Counted from the first letter of the stretch, positions 39,751-49,335 are shown. The stretch is 50,980 nucleotides of DNA from JANQRA01 sp035550735 (GCA_035550735.1 DASZOM010000037.1:1-50980); one strand, 5' to 3'. The notes: generated by a model not told the origin, from the letters alone. Made by a program: numbers and translations.

Positions 39751-41087
39751 GACGCACCCTCCAACACTCGACGTACCTCCCCGACCAACTCCGACACCTG
39801 CTCGGCGTCTTTCGCCTCTGCGTTCAGCCGCAGCAGAGGCTCGGTGTTCGATGGTCGCAGATTGAACCATCGATCGCCGAGATCGACGGTGAGACCGTCC
39901 AATCGATCCTGGGTCGCCCCGGCGTACTCGGAGGCGACCTGCTCGATCACCGCGGCGGGGTCCCCGGTCTCGAAATTGATCTCGCCCGAGGAGGCGTATC
40001 GCTCCACGGACCGGCGAACCTCGGACAGGGGCCTCCCGTCGCCACTCAACACCTCGAGGAGGAACAACATCGCCAACATCCCCGAGTCGGCGCGATAGTT
40101 CTCGCGGAAGTAGTAGTGGCCGCTGTGCTCACCACCGAAGATGGCGCCGGTCTCCGCCATCACCTGCTTGATGAAGCTGTGGCCGACGCGGGTGCGTATC
40201 GGCTCGCCGCCGGCCTCGCGGACGATCTCCGGAACCGCCTTGGAGGTGATCAGGTTGTGGACCACGGCCTCACCAGGCCGATCGGCGAGGAGTCGACGGG
40301 CGATGATGGACGTGACGGTCGAGCCGCTCAACGGCTGCACCTGATCATCGAGAAAGAAGGCTCGGTCGGCGTCGCCGTCGAAGGCGACCCCGAGGTCGAA
40401 TTGCCCCTCTGCCATCAACCTCTCCAGATCCCTCAGGTTCTCCGGGACCAGCGGGTCGGCGGGGTGGTTGGGGAAGTCACCGTCGGGCTCGAGATACAGG
40501 CCGGTGAGGCGGGCATCGATGCGATCGAAGACCCTCTCCAGGGCGATACCGGCCATGCCGTTGCCGGCGTCGACAGCCACCCGCAGGTCACCGATCCCGG
40601 CGGCGGGGACGATCGAGAAGAGATGGTCGACATAGCCCTCGACGATCCACTCCTCGCGGCGATTCCCGGTAGGCCCGGAGGCGGTCACAGCGGCGGCGAC
40701 GGCATCGCGAATGTCGGCGAGCCCGGTATCGATGCCGATTGGCGCTGCTCCCGGCCCACAGAGCTTGAGCCCGTTGTACTCGGAGGGGTTGTGCGAGGCG
40801 GTGACCACGGCACCGTGGACCCCGTGCGCACCCGAGTAGTAGTAGACGGCGTCGGTGGGCACCTGACCCACGTCGATCACGTCGGCGCCGGCCGACTGCG
40901 CACCCTGGGCAAGAGCGGCGGCGAATGGCCCGCTCGTGTGACGGCAGTCGCGGCCAACGGCGACCTCTGCGGCCCCGAGGGTCACGACCAGCGCCACACC
41001 CACCCGGCGGTAGAGCTCCTCGTCGAGCTCGCCCGTGTCGGTGCGCCCGCGCACGTCGTAAGCCTTGAAGACGGCATGGGGATCCAC
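39747..41087 (-). CDS. manB: Phosphomannomutase/phosphoglucomutase
   Basis: Converts hexose-6-phosphate to hexose-1-phosphate for GDP-mannose or glucose donors. The 446 aa have AYDVRG at the start, the phosphoserine loop GAVVTASHNPSEYNG, the metal loop FDGDADR, the sugar loop GGEHSGHYYF, and the phosphate-binding RPSNTEPLLRL. Start taken at GTG 41087, which leaves 58 nt to the divergent glycosyltransferase. Confidence 0.93.
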   Translation of the reverse strand: MDPHAVFKAYDVRGRTDTGELDEELYRRVGVALVVTLGAAEVAVGRDCRHTSGPFAAALAQGAQSAGADVIDVGQVPTDAVYYYSGAHGVHGAVVTASHNPSEYNGLKLCGPGAAPIGIDTGLADIRDAVAAAVTASGPTGNRREEWIVEGYVDHLFSIVPAAGIGDLRVAVDAGNGMAGIALERVFDRIDARLTGLYLEPDGDFPNHPADPLVPENLRDLERLMAEGQFDLGVAFDGDADRAFFLDDQVQPLSGSTVTSIIARRLLADRPGEAVVHNLITSKAVPEIVREAGGEPIRTRVGHSFIKQVMAETGAIFGGEHSGHYYFRENYRADSGMLAMLFLLEVLSGDGRPLSEVRRSVERYASSGEINFETGDPAAVIEQVASEYAGATQDRLDGLTVDLGDRWFNLRPSNTEPLLRLNAEAKDAEQVSELVGEVRRVLEGAS

Positions 41088-41145
41088 TGCCGACCGAGTG
41101 TAGGTGCCGCTAGAAACAGCCCGATTCCTACACTCCGGCCGCTGC

Positions 41146-41841
41146 ATGCCGCCATCCATCACCGTCGTGGTCCCGGTCTACAACGAAGCCGATTTCATCC
41201 CCGAGGCGCTGCCTCAGCTAATCGCCGCCGTCGACTCGGCGGAGGTGCCCTTCACCATCCGCCTGGTGGAGAACGGCTCGAGCGACGGGACCGTCGACGT
41301 GGCCAAGTCGGTGACGGATGACCCGAGGGTCGTGATCGACACGCTGCCCTTCGCCGACTACGGCGGAGCGATGCGGCACGGATTCCTCGCCGCAGACGGG
41401 GACTGGGTGGTCAACTTCGACATCGACTACTTCTCCGGCGAGTTCCTCCGCCAACTGGTGACACAGCCACCCGACGTCGACCTGGTCATCGGCTCGAAAC
41501 GGGACCCGCTCTCCGAGGATCGCCGACCCCTGATCCGTCGCATCGCCACACGAGTCTTCAATCTGCTGCTCCGGGTGATCCTCGGCTCCAAGGTCAGCGA
41601 CACCCACGGGATGAAGGGATTTCGAAGGGCACTGGTGGAGGATGTGGCGCCACAGGTGGTGAGCACCAAGGACCTGTTCGACACCGAGCTGGTGGTTCGC
41701 GCCGAACGCGCCGGCTACGAGATCATCGAGGTGCCCGTGATCGTCGCCGAGATGCGCGCCGCCCGGTCCTCACTGATCAAGCGCGCTCCCCGCACGATCG
41801 CAGGCCTGCTCAGGATCCGGCGTCTTCTCCGTCGGGGTTGA
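41146..41841 (+). CDS. Family 2 glycosyltransferase (polyprenyl-phosphate sugar synthase-like)
   Basis: 231 aa GT-A enzyme. TVVVPVYNEADFIPEALPQL at the start, ENGSSDGT and the DxD-containing NFDIDYF support nucleotide-sugar binding. No membrane helix is present at the C-terminus. It resembles dolichol/polyprenyl-phosphate mannose synthases, which fits the manB neighbour. Its 3' end overlaps by 32 nt the convergent membrane protein gene. Confidence 0.83.
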   Translation: MPPSITVVVPVYNEADFIPEALPQLIAAVDSAEVPFTIRLVENGSSDGTVDVAKSVTDDPRVVIDTLPFADYGGAMRHGFLAADGDWVVNFDIDYFSGEFLRQLVTQPPDVDLVIGSKRDPLSEDRRPLIRRIATRVFNLLLRVILGSKVSDTHGMKGFRRALVEDVAPQVVSTKDLFDTELVVRAERAGYEIIEVPVIVAEMRAARSSLIKRAPRTIAGLLRIRRLLRRG

Positions 41842-44170
41842 GCCGCTCCTTACGCAACCGCATCACACCGAGGGCGGCGAAGGCGCCCACTCCACCCAGG
41901 CTCAGCAGCTTGCCCAGAGTCTCGGCCCAGGTGTCCCGGAACTCGATCACCACCTCATTCGCGGTCGGCACCACCACCATCAGTGAAGGAGTTGCCCGCC
42001 ACGGGCCCTCAGCCCCGGTTGCGGTCCAGTTGGGGAAGTAGGAGACCTTGACCATGTGGGGCACCCCCACCGCCTCGGTGCTGAAGGTGATGCGATGGTC
42101 CTCGACCACGATGTCGCTCACCGGGTCCTCGGGCACCGTTAGCTCGGTGTCCGGTCGCTCCTCCAATGACTCGATCCGCGGCCAGTCCTCCGGCCCGCCG
42201 GCGACGACCCATCGGTCCATGTTGTCGATGTCCTCGTACCAGTCGAGCGCCATCTCGTGGAAGCTGGGCAGGGGCTCGCCGTCGGCTCCGGTGACGGTCG
42301 GGGATCCGACCAGTGCGGCGAACAGGCCGCGCTGAGGCGCCTCGTACACCGCGGGGAGATGAGTCGCCGGCACCACCAGGTCGGTCTCGGGCAGCTCGAA
42401 GATGTGGAAGGGCCCGCTCACCGCCAGCTCCTCGAAGCCATCGATGCCGTTCGCCTTCTCCGCAGCCTCGGGGGTGAACGACACGTAGTAACGAACCCCG
42501 TAGGCGTCCATGTGACGCAGGCCCCGTTCCATGTCGAAGGTGTGGTATTGCAGACCGGGTATCGGGTTGGACGGCCGGTACGACATCTCCGAGTGGTTGA
42601 TGAAGTGGAATGGGGTGGTCAGGGACGACTCGAAGTAGAGGCCCTCCATCGAGGCGAGCGATCCTTCGGTCCAATACGGGATGAGCATCGGGGACATCGG
42701 AGTTCCGTACTGGTTCAACTCGCTGTTCGCCTCCCATTGCACGCGTCCGGGTGGCAGGGTGTCGAGCTCGGCCATCAGCGCCTGGTACTCGGGCCACGTC
42801 TCCTTCGACTCGTATCCCTCGTAGTTCCACACCGACCAGCCGTCGACGTAGGTGACCCCTGTCGCGGCGCCGAGCACCACGATTGCCGCTGCGCTCGCCG
42901 TGAGGAAATTCCTGGTGTTGACGGTCGGCGGGAACATGTAGCTGATGGCCATGGCGCCGACACCCGCCACCACGACGACGATCCAGGCCCAGCCGGGGAA
43001 CTCCGTCGAGTCGACGACCAGTCCGGTCGCGACCGCGAATCCGGCGGCGACAACGAGACGCGGCCAGAGTGTGCGGACCCGGCTGGGGAGGCGTCGGGAG
43101 AGCCACATCGTGACGGCCCCCAACCCGAGCGCGGCGAAGAAGGCCACCCCGAAGTACCAGTAGGGCATGAGCCGGCCGTTGTAGAGCTTCCAGTGGGCGT
43201 CGCCGAACGTTCCCGGCAGCAGGTCGGGCAGGATGCTGGGCAGGGGGAAGTAGATCAGGGGAAGCAGCGTCGCGGCGAGCAGGGGCACCACCCGTGTGGT
43301 CTTGCGCACCGCCCAAACCGCCCCCGGTATCGCTGCCGGGAGCAGCATCCAGACCTCGACCGGAAACACCTCCTCCCATCGGGAGAGGGGATTCCAGGCC
43401 ATGTCGGAGGTCAGGCCGATGCGTAGGAACAAGGGCAGCGCCCAGAAGGCGGCGATGGCGAAACCCCACGACCAGATGAGAAGGCTCCGCCAGAAGGCAC
43501 GCTTCCAGGCGAGTACGAACAAGGAAGCGAACACCACGACCAGGGTGGTGAGGACATGGCACAGCGCGGTCAGCGCCAGGGCGAGCGCGGCCCATTTCGT
43601 GTACTTGCGGTCGTCCCGGACCGCCTTGATCAAGAGCCCCAGATAGACGAGCGAGAGGGCGAAGGACCAGGAGTAGGAGAACTCCCCCGCCAGCGTGGAG
43701 GCGATGTTCCCGCCGTAGATCGAGTAGCTCTCGTAGAAGGCGAACACCACACCGGCGCCCGCGGTGACCAGGGCGATGGGACGGCCGAGACGGAGGGATC
43801 GGGTGAAGAAGTACACGGCAGGAGCCATGGCCAGCAACCCCAGGACCGTCACGATCTTGAATGCCACGCCGTAGGGCAGGAACAGGTCCAGCCCGACGAT
43901 GGTCAGCGACGGGAGCGGGAAGTAGAAGTAGAAGGCAGGAAAGCCGGCGAACCAGGCGTTGGACCAGCCCATGACGCGTCCCGCCGGGAGCAACGTGTCT
44001 CTCAGGTAGGCGGGACCGAATACGTGCGCCCCGGTGTCGCCCCCGGTCGGAGTGGTCGCCGTCAGGATGAGGGCGGGATTCATCACCACCAGGATCACGA
44101 GCGACGAGGCGACCAGGATGATCGTTGGAAGGGGCGGGACCCGGCGGAGCGTGTCCCGTAGCGCGGTCAC
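41810..44170 (-). CDS. Multi-pass membrane protein, GT-C/6-PTPS-related type
   Basis: 786 aa. About 12 hydrophobic helices occupy the first 460 residues, followed by a large external domain (about 465-745) and a last helix near the C-terminus with a basic tail. The early external loop with TGGDTGAHVFGPAYLRD carries a DxG/Asp pair typical of GT-C enzymes using polyprenyl-phosphate sugars. It resembles actinobacterial PTPS_related/YfhO-like proteins. Start taken at GTG, overlapping the next gene by 4 nt. Together with the facing GT2 it may form a lipid-linked sugar transfer path. Confidence 0.7.
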   Translation of the reverse strand: MTALRDTLRRVPPLPTIILVASSLVILVVMNPALILTATTPTGGDTGAHVFGPAYLRDTLLPAGRVMGWSNAWFAGFPAFYFYFPLPSLTIVGLDLFLPYGVAFKIVTVLGLLAMAPAVYFFTRSLRLGRPIALVTAGAGVVFAFYESYSIYGGNIASTLAGEFSYSWSFALSLVYLGLLIKAVRDDRKYTKWAALALALTALCHVLTTLVVVFASLFVLAWKRAFWRSLLIWSWGFAIAAFWALPLFLRIGLTSDMAWNPLSRWEEVFPVEVWMLLPAAIPGAVWAVRKTTRVVPLLAATLLPLIYFPLPSILPDLLPGTFGDAHWKLYNGRLMPYWYFGVAFFAALGLGAVTMWLSRRLPSRVRTLWPRLVVAAGFAVATGLVVDSTEFPGWAWIVVVVAGVGAMAISYMFPPTVNTRNFLTASAAAIVVLGAATGVTYVDGWSVWNYEGYESKETWPEYQALMAELDTLPPGRVQWEANSELNQYGTPMSPMLIPYWTEGSLASMEGLYFESSLTTPFHFINHSEMSYRPSNPIPGLQYHTFDMERGLRHMDAYGVRYYVSFTPEAAEKANGIDGFEELAVSGPFHIFELPETDLVVPATHLPAVYEAPQRGLFAALVGSPTVTGADGEPLPSFHEMALDWYEDIDNMDRWVVAGGPEDWPRIESLEERPDTELTVPEDPVSDIVVEDHRITFSTEAVGVPHMVKVSYFPNWTATGAEGPWRATPSLMVVVPTANEVVIEFRDTWAETLGKLLSLGGVGAFAALGVMRLRKERLNPDGEDAGS

Positions 44171-44355
44171 TGTCGCTTTTGGCGGACTATCTCGAGAACT
44201 TGCGCCACGTCGATATCGACGCCGTCCCGGTTCCACCACTTCTCCTCGCAGTTGTGGCACCAGAAGAAGACCACTTCGATGCCGTCAGGAAGGACATGCT
44301 CGATCTCGAGCACGTCTCCTTGTGAGCAGCGGGGACAGTCCATGGGGCCACTCAT
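44167..44355 (-). CDS. Small zinc-ribbon protein
   Basis: 62 aa with CPRC near residue 7 and CHNC near 33, a compact zinc ribbon. Rich in acidic and aromatic residues (FFWCHNCEEKWWNRDG). Start chosen at MSGPMDCPRC; upstream residues look non-coding. Conserved role not recognised. Coupled by 4-nt overlap to the large membrane protein. Confidence 0.6.
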   Translation of the reverse strand: MSGPMDCPRCSQGDVLEIEHVLPDGIEVVFFWCHNCEEKWWNRDGVDIDVAQVLEIVRQKRQ

Positions 44356-44374
44356 GCTAAGTCGGGAAATTCGC

Positions 44375-44647
44375 CTAAGAAAACGATTCGTCGAGCAGCC
44401 GCCCGACGTATCTGCTACGTCGCCGGCCCTGCTCGGTCCAATATGCATACCAGTACGGCCCGTGTGGGCACTTGGTGCATCCCGGCTTGCCACAGCGGAC
44501 CATCTGTTTGCGAAGGCTCACCTTGTGGTCGGCGGGCTCGGTCGCCCCGGCTCGCTCCAATTGGGCCCTGGTCAGGATCTGGAGCCGTCGCAGGCCGTGC
44601 TCGTCGAGATCCTTGACCGCGTCGAGCAGGTCGCGGTCCAGGGTCAT
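44375..44647 (-). CDS. DUF6788-like small protein
   Basis: 90 aa. The C-terminal half KPGCTKCPHGPYWYAYWTEQGRRRSRYVG is a pattern seen in DUF6788 proteins, often encoded in mobile or accessory contexts, with CxxxxCxxC likely binding metal. An N-terminal helix precedes it. It overlaps the DUF3499 stop by 1 nt (TGATG). It is unusual in this otherwise conserved gene block. Confidence 0.65.
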   Translation of the reverse strand: MTLDRDLLDAVKDLDEHGLRRLQILTRAQLERAGATEPADHKVSLRKQMVRCGKPGCTKCPHGPYWYAYWTEQGRRRSRYVGRLLDESFS

Positions 44648-44868
44648 CAGGCCACTTGCACCGGTGCGAACAGACGGGTGACCGTGCGCCGATCGGTGAG
44701 GGTCCACCCCAGGGGTGGGGTCATCCGGTCGGAGTGGTCGGCACAGAGCAGGTACCCGAGCTTGTCCACGGGGTCGATGAGATCGTCCAGCCAGACAGCG
44801 CCGTCCGAGTAGTTGAAGGTCATGATGGTGGCGGCGGGGGCACCGCATCTCGCACAGCTTGCTGTCAT
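44647..44868 (-). CDS. DUF3499 family protein
   Basis: 73 aa. CARCGAPAATIMTFNYSDGAVWL and LLCADHSDRMTPPLGWTLTDRR match the actinobacterial DUF3499 family, with a C-x-x-C and C-x-x-H pair that could bind zinc. The family is found next to manB and the DUF5719 gene in many actinobacteria. Start at MTASCARCG; an upstream ATG 12 codons earlier is possible. Confidence 0.8.
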   Translation of the reverse strand: MTASCARCGAPAATIMTFNYSDGAVWLDDLIDPVDKLGYLLCADHSDRMTPPLGWTLTDRRTVTRLFAPVQVA

Positions 44869-44907
44869 GGTGGCCACGGTAGGGATCGCGAAAAACCCAT
44901 TCAAGGA

Positions 44908-45264
44908 TCAACGGGCTCCGAGCGCGCGCTCGAGCAGGCCGGAATACAGCCGTGCGGACCCATCGTCGGCAACGACGATCAGAGCGGGAACCTGGTCGAC
45001 CCCGAGACGTTGGAATACCTCGGGATCCTGGTCCCACTCGTGTTCGGTGAAGCCCTCCCGACCGAGACGACGATCGAGGAGCGATCGCGCCTCCCGACAG
45101 GTCTCACAGGCCGGCGACGAGAAGTAGTGGAATCCCGGTGGCAGGCCGGGGTTGGCCATCGGTCGACCCGAACGTCGTGACCGTCTCTGCAGTACCCATG
45201 AGATGGCCAGGGCGACGGCCAACGCCACGGCCAAGAGCACGATCCTGAAGACGAGGTCATCCAT
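44908..45264 (-). CDS. Membrane-anchored thioredoxin-like protein
   Basis: 118 aa. One N-terminal membrane helix (about 4-24), a basic linker, then FHYFSSPACETCREARSLLDRR with a CETC redox motif and VDQVPALIVVADDG with the cis-proline (VP) of thioredoxin folds. Orientation puts the domain either in the cytoplasm or outside; the Arg-rich segment after the helix favours a cytoplasmic domain. Overlaps the DUF5719 gene by 8 nt. Partner unknown. Confidence 0.7.
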   Translation of the reverse strand: MDDLVFRIVLLAVALAVALAISWVLQRRSRRSGRPMANPGLPPGFHYFSSPACETCREARSLLDRRLGREGFTEHEWDQDPEVFQRLGVDQVPALIVVADDGSARLYSGLLERALGAR

Positions 45265-46537
45265 CGTGGAGCGGGATGCCCACCGCGGCCGATCCGTCCC
45301 CTTCCGACTGGGCGGTCCAGAGGGCCACCACGGGCCCGGTCGCCTCGATCCGGTAGCCGTTCGCCTCGACCAGATTGATCACCAGGACATCCTCGGCGGC
45401 CAGTTCGAAGTCCCGAACCAGCGATTCCTCCTTCAGAGACCGGACCGTGACGGTGACACCATCCAGCCCGCTGTTGAGGACCACGGCCCGGCCGGCACCA
45501 CCGGCGGGCCCACGTGCCCCGGGCAGGAGCCAGGTTGGCGCTTCCATCTGACTCCCGGTGGTGGCGGCGAGCCCCTCAGCCGAGTCGACCCACAGCGTCG
45601 ACACCACTGGCTCGGCGGCGATCACCCGATACCCCACGGCGTCGGTCGTCTGCTCGGTAAGCGGGATTCGCACTTCGCCGTGTGGTTCCAACATCCCGTC
45701 TGCCATCAACTCGACCAGGCCATCCGGGCCGTAGAAGTCGAGCTGGTACTGCACCTGGCTCGCACTCGGGTTGGTGATCAGCAGTTGCTTGGATTCCCCT
45801 CCAGCCGGGGTGGGAAGCCACCAGTCGACGCCCGGCTCCACCGCCCGCCACAACGCCGTCCGATTACCGATCGCCTGTAGCCCGGCGGCCAGGACCGAGC
45901 CCCTGGTGGTGGTCATCGTCACCGAGATCCGCTCCCGGCCCGGGATGATGGCGGTCAAGTCCATGTTGATCCTGCTGTGGGCGGGTACGACGACCGAGCT
46001 GAACCGCGCATCCGACTCCAGCCCGGTCTCGGTGGCGACGACCATGTCGACGATGGCCTCGCCCGCGTATGGGTTGAGGAGGAGGATCTGGAACGAGCCG
46101 TCCGCGGTCGAGCCCCCGGAGATCAGGGCCTGCCCACTCGGGGTGTCGGCACACGACTCCGCCGCGAACCCGGCTCCCCCGGTGACCGTGACCCCCGACG
46201 CCGTGTTCTCCGACGGCATCTCGATCAGGGTGCCGGTGAAGTCGACGGCGCCGACATCGGCGGCTTGCAGGGTCACCGAGCCCGAGCCTCCGGTGCGGAA
46301 TTCGAGGGCTCCCGTCTCCGAACCGGCGGCAAAGGAGGAGATTCGTCCCTCCCCGTCGACGGAGGACAGAATCGACAGGGCGCTGTGCCGGTTGGCGGTC
46401 TCCACGACGGGGCACACGGAGATCGGAGGGGATTCCAACCCGGTCTCGAAACCGGGTGCCGGAGCCTCGGCCGGGGGCAGGAGGACGGCCGTCAATCCCA
46501 GTCCGACCATCACCGTGGCGGCGACGTATCTCATCAT
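45257..46537 (-). CDS. DUF5719 family secreted protein
   Basis: 426 aa. A short N-terminal hydrophobic segment (signal peptide or anchor, about 4-24) is followed by beta-rich repeats with LLLNPYAGEAIVDMVV and LLITNPSASQVQYQLDFYG, which mark DUF5719. It accompanies the large glycosyltransferase gene in actinobacteria (4-nt overlap here) and is presumed to work with it at the cell surface. Function not established. Confidence 0.8.
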   Translation of the reverse strand: MMRYVAATVMVGLGLTAVLLPPAEAPAPGFETGLESPPISVCPVVETANRHSALSILSSVDGEGRISSFAAGSETGALEFRTGGSGSVTLQAADVGAVDFTGTLIEMPSENTASGVTVTGGAGFAAESCADTPSGQALISGGSTADGSFQILLLNPYAGEAIVDMVVATETGLESDARFSSVVVPAHSRINMDLTAIIPGRERISVTMTTTRGSVLAAGLQAIGNRTALWRAVEPGVDWWLPTPAGGESKQLLITNPSASQVQYQLDFYGPDGLVELMADGMLEPHGEVRIPLTEQTTDAVGYRVIAAEPVVSTLWVDSAEGLAATTGSQMEAPTWLLPGARGPAGGAGRAVVLNSGLDGVTVTVRSLKEESLVRDFELAAEDVLVINLVEANGYRIEATGPVVALWTAQSEGDGSAAVGIPLHDG

Positions 46538-49281
46538 CTCCGTCGTCTCCCCACGACGATCGCAGCGACAGATGCGAGTAGGCCGACGACTGTCGCTATG
46601 GCGAGCCCCAGGAAGAGCGGCTCAGGGGTGTAGCTCGCCTGACCGGCGACACCGCTGACGCTGGCGTGCCAGCCGTCTCGAAGTGACTCGGGCTCCCAGC
46701 CCTCGTCGTGATTCACGGCCAGGGCGATGCGCCCGTCCACTTCCTCGCCCGAGAAGCCCGATCCGGACCGCTCCCAGACCACGCCGTCTCCGGCAGCCAG
46801 CGGGGCAGCGTCCAGATTCTCGTACACCCTCGCAGAAGGGTCGAGAGGAATGGGCACCAGATCGAGTTGGGCGACGAGGACCTCGTCCAGGCGAAACGCG
46901 GGGCCTTCGAGCACGACCCAGTCGATGGCGTGGGAGGCGAGACGGGCGCCGGGCCGGAGGTCGGCGCCCGATGCGATGTCGACCACTGCGTCGGCGAGCT
47001 CCCGGTCGCCGTCTCTGGGTTGAGGCAGCCACACCTCGTCGTGGGTGGTGCCGCTGGCGTCGAGCACCCGGTACCAGAACCCGGGCCCGGCCCGCACCTC
47101 GCCTGGAATCAGGGAGCGATCGACGGATGCGTGGAGGATCCTGCCCGCCCCGTCGTCGTCGGCGAGGGTGATTGCGAACTCGAGTCTCTCGTTGACGTCA
47201 CCGGCGGGGAGACCGAGTCTCCCGTTGCTCATGGTGACCATGGAGAGCACGAGCATGCCGACGCCTCCCGCCGCGGCGACGATGGCGAACACGCTGCGTG
47301 AGATCGAGTCCAATGCTGCAGCGGCGACCAGCGCCGCGCCGAACGAGCCCGTCACCAGCAGGGCCTCTTCGACACCAGGCCCGAGCGGCACGAGGAGCGC
47401 GCCCGAGACCCCGAGAAGAGCCAGGACGCCTCCGGTCAATCCAAGGCGGCCCTGTCGTCCTCCGACAACCAAGAGAGGGAGAGTCGCCACGATGACCAAC
47501 ATCGGCCAGAGAGCACCGATCTCGACTGCGAGACGGCGCCCAGGATCGAGGATCCATCCGGGATCCCCGAGGAGGAAGGCGGCGCCGGCGATCCCTCCGA
47601 GGAGCGTCACCAAGCCGAGTAGATAGGAACCGCGGTCGCCGCCCAGCCCGCGCCAAATCGCAACCGTGAGCAGGGGAACCACCACGAGGAGCGGCGACAA
47701 GGCTGCCAGCAGTATCCCGGTCAGCAGCGCCCACCCGGCGAGACCGAGCCGGCCCCGTCGCGCATGGTGGGGATGGATGAACGCGGCGCGCACCGCCCAG
47801 GGGAGCATCGCCGCGGCCGCCAGGGCAAGCCAAGACCCCCGGCCCACGAGGGCTGCCGTGCCAGGGCCGGCGATCAGGACGAGACCGGCGAGATAACGGC
47901 CCGGGCCCCTGAGGCCGAGCCGTCCGGCCAGCCTCCCCAACCCGACCAGACCCAGCACGCCGGCGAGGACGGTGAGCAAGGTGCGGGAGGCCCCCTCGAG
48001 CCCGAACCACAGAAAGGACGCTGCCCCGGTGAGCCCCACCGACGGGTGCACACTGGTCGGAGAGCCGAGACCCGAGGCATTCCAACCCCCCAGCCAGCGC
48101 TCCAGGGCCACGCCGGCGGGCTCGAATGGGAAGGAGAAGCCGGTGTTGGGCATCCCCGTGAACAGGATCGAGCGGGCGGCGAAGAGGATCAGCGCGACGC
48201 CGATCAGGGCACCCCAGATGCCGGGTGCGGTCCACACCCGCTTCGTCCCCCGGGCCAGAGCCTGGTCGTCGTCGAACAACGACAAGGCCCTGGCGCTGAG
48301 TTCTTCGAGGATCGAGCGCAGCCGCAGCGAGCCCCTGGCCTGGAAGCGGAACAGCTCTTCGTCGCCCTCGGACCGGATCTGTTTCAGCCGGCTCCTCTGT
48401 CGGATCGTCGAGGGGAGGTGATAGGTGTTCCACGCCCACGAGTAGACGTGACGCACCAGCGGCCTCCAACGAAACAGGAGCAGGCTGCCCAGCGAGTCGA
48501 GCACGGAGACGAGGAAGTCGTAAGGCAGCACCCAGAGCAGCGTCAGACGGCTGTAAGCGGTGACCATGGCCCGGAGACGGCCGGCCTGCTCGAGCCGGGC
48601 GCTGCCCCGAGCACCACATCGGGTCTGGTGATAGACCTCCGAGGAAGGGACGCTGATCACCTTGCCCCCGGCGAGCCGGGCTCGCTGGGAGAAGTCGAGA
48701 CCTGCCGACACCGGCGGGAGAAGTGGGTCGAGACCCTTGAGCCCTTGAGCGAGGTCCCTGCGCACCAGCATCGAGGCGGACTGGACGAAGGCGACCTCGC
48801 GCACGACGTCGTACTGCTGGAGATCGATCTCTCCCTCGTCGAGTCCCGAGTACGGCTCGCCGAAGACGTCTGTGGCGCCCCCAACCGACTCCAGCTCGTC
48901 CATCGTCCCCGCCTTGAGCAATTTCGAGCCAGCCAGCGAGGCGTCGTTGCGCTCGCTCTCGGCGATCAGAGCGGAGAGAGCGTCGGGTCGGGGACGGGCG
49001 TCGGCGTGGAGCAGCCAGAGATAGTCGAAGGATGAGTCGGTGGACCCGATGGCGTCCTCGAGGTTCGCCGACACGGACACGCCTTCGGGGAGATCGAGAC
49101 CCTTCACGTCCCCGACCACGACCACCTCGGGGCCTGGTTCGTACACTTGCCGCCCCACCACGGCCAGGGCCGCCGCGAGATCGGCGTCGGCGACAACGGT
49201 GAGAAGCACCCGAACTCTGGGCGCGTCGACGGCCCTGTCCAAGACTTCGGTGTCCGCGACCTGCGGAGTGGTTTGGGACAT
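46534..49281 (-). CDS. Large membrane glycosyltransferase (GT2 plus multi-pass domain)
   Basis: 915 aa. The N-terminal GT2-like domain (about 20-230) has the DxD-type HADARPRPD and the acceptor-side motif SAGLDFSQRARLAGGKV. Then come a helix pair (about 240-275), a basic cytoplasmic stretch, and about a dozen membrane helices from 345 to 700. An external C-terminal domain and a last helix ending in GRRRR follow. It probably adds sugars to an envelope polymer using lipid-linked or nucleotide sugars from the manB pathway. Starts 11 nt after the -10 box, so nearly leaderless. Divergent from fbiA. Confidence 0.8.
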   Translation of the reverse strand: MSQTTPQVADTEVLDRAVDAPRVRVLLTVVADADLAAALAVVGRQVYEPGPEVVVVGDVKGLDLPEGVSVSANLEDAIGSTDSSFDYLWLLHADARPRPDALSALIAESERNDASLAGSKLLKAGTMDELESVGGATDVFGEPYSGLDEGEIDLQQYDVVREVAFVQSASMLVRRDLAQGLKGLDPLLPPVSAGLDFSQRARLAGGKVISVPSSEVYHQTRCGARGSARLEQAGRLRAMVTAYSRLTLLWVLPYDFLVSVLDSLGSLLLFRWRPLVRHVYSWAWNTYHLPSTIRQRSRLKQIRSEGDEELFRFQARGSLRLRSILEELSARALSLFDDDQALARGTKRVWTAPGIWGALIGVALILFAARSILFTGMPNTGFSFPFEPAGVALERWLGGWNASGLGSPTSVHPSVGLTGAASFLWFGLEGASRTLLTVLAGVLGLVGLGRLAGRLGLRGPGRYLAGLVLIAGPGTAALVGRGSWLALAAAAMLPWAVRAAFIHPHHARRGRLGLAGWALLTGILLAALSPLLVVVPLLTVAIWRGLGGDRGSYLLGLVTLLGGIAGAAFLLGDPGWILDPGRRLAVEIGALWPMLVIVATLPLLVVGGRQGRLGLTGGVLALLGVSGALLVPLGPGVEEALLVTGSFGAALVAAAALDSISRSVFAIVAAAGGVGMLVLSMVTMSNGRLGLPAGDVNERLEFAITLADDDGAGRILHASVDRSLIPGEVRAGPGFWYRVLDASGTTHDEVWLPQPRDGDRELADAVVDIASGADLRPGARLASHAIDWVVLEGPAFRLDEVLVAQLDLVPIPLDPSARVYENLDAAPLAAGDGVVWERSGSGFSGEEVDGRIALAVNHDEGWEPESLRDGWHASVSGVAGQASYTPEPLFLGLAIATVVGLLASVAAIVVGRRRR

Positions 49282-49292
49282 TGAGAACTGCC

Positions 49293-49321
49293 ATTGTGAA
49301 CGGGTGCGCGACGCTGAGCAA
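49293..49321 (-). promoter_or_regulatory. Promoter of the large glycosyltransferase gene
   Basis: TTGCTC (49316-49321) and CACAAT (49293-49298) on the minus strand are 17 nt apart, each a 4/6 match. The start codon is 11 nt after the -10 box, giving an RNA leader of only a few nucleotides. Confidence 0.5.
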
Positions 49322-49335
49322 TACCGGACGAGGGG

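Noticed and set aside
47198..49321. Second minus-strand open frame of about 700 codons over the large glycosyltransferase
   Set aside because: Out of frame with the gene that has clear glycosyltransferase and membrane features; Arg/Pro-rich composition marks it as a shadow.
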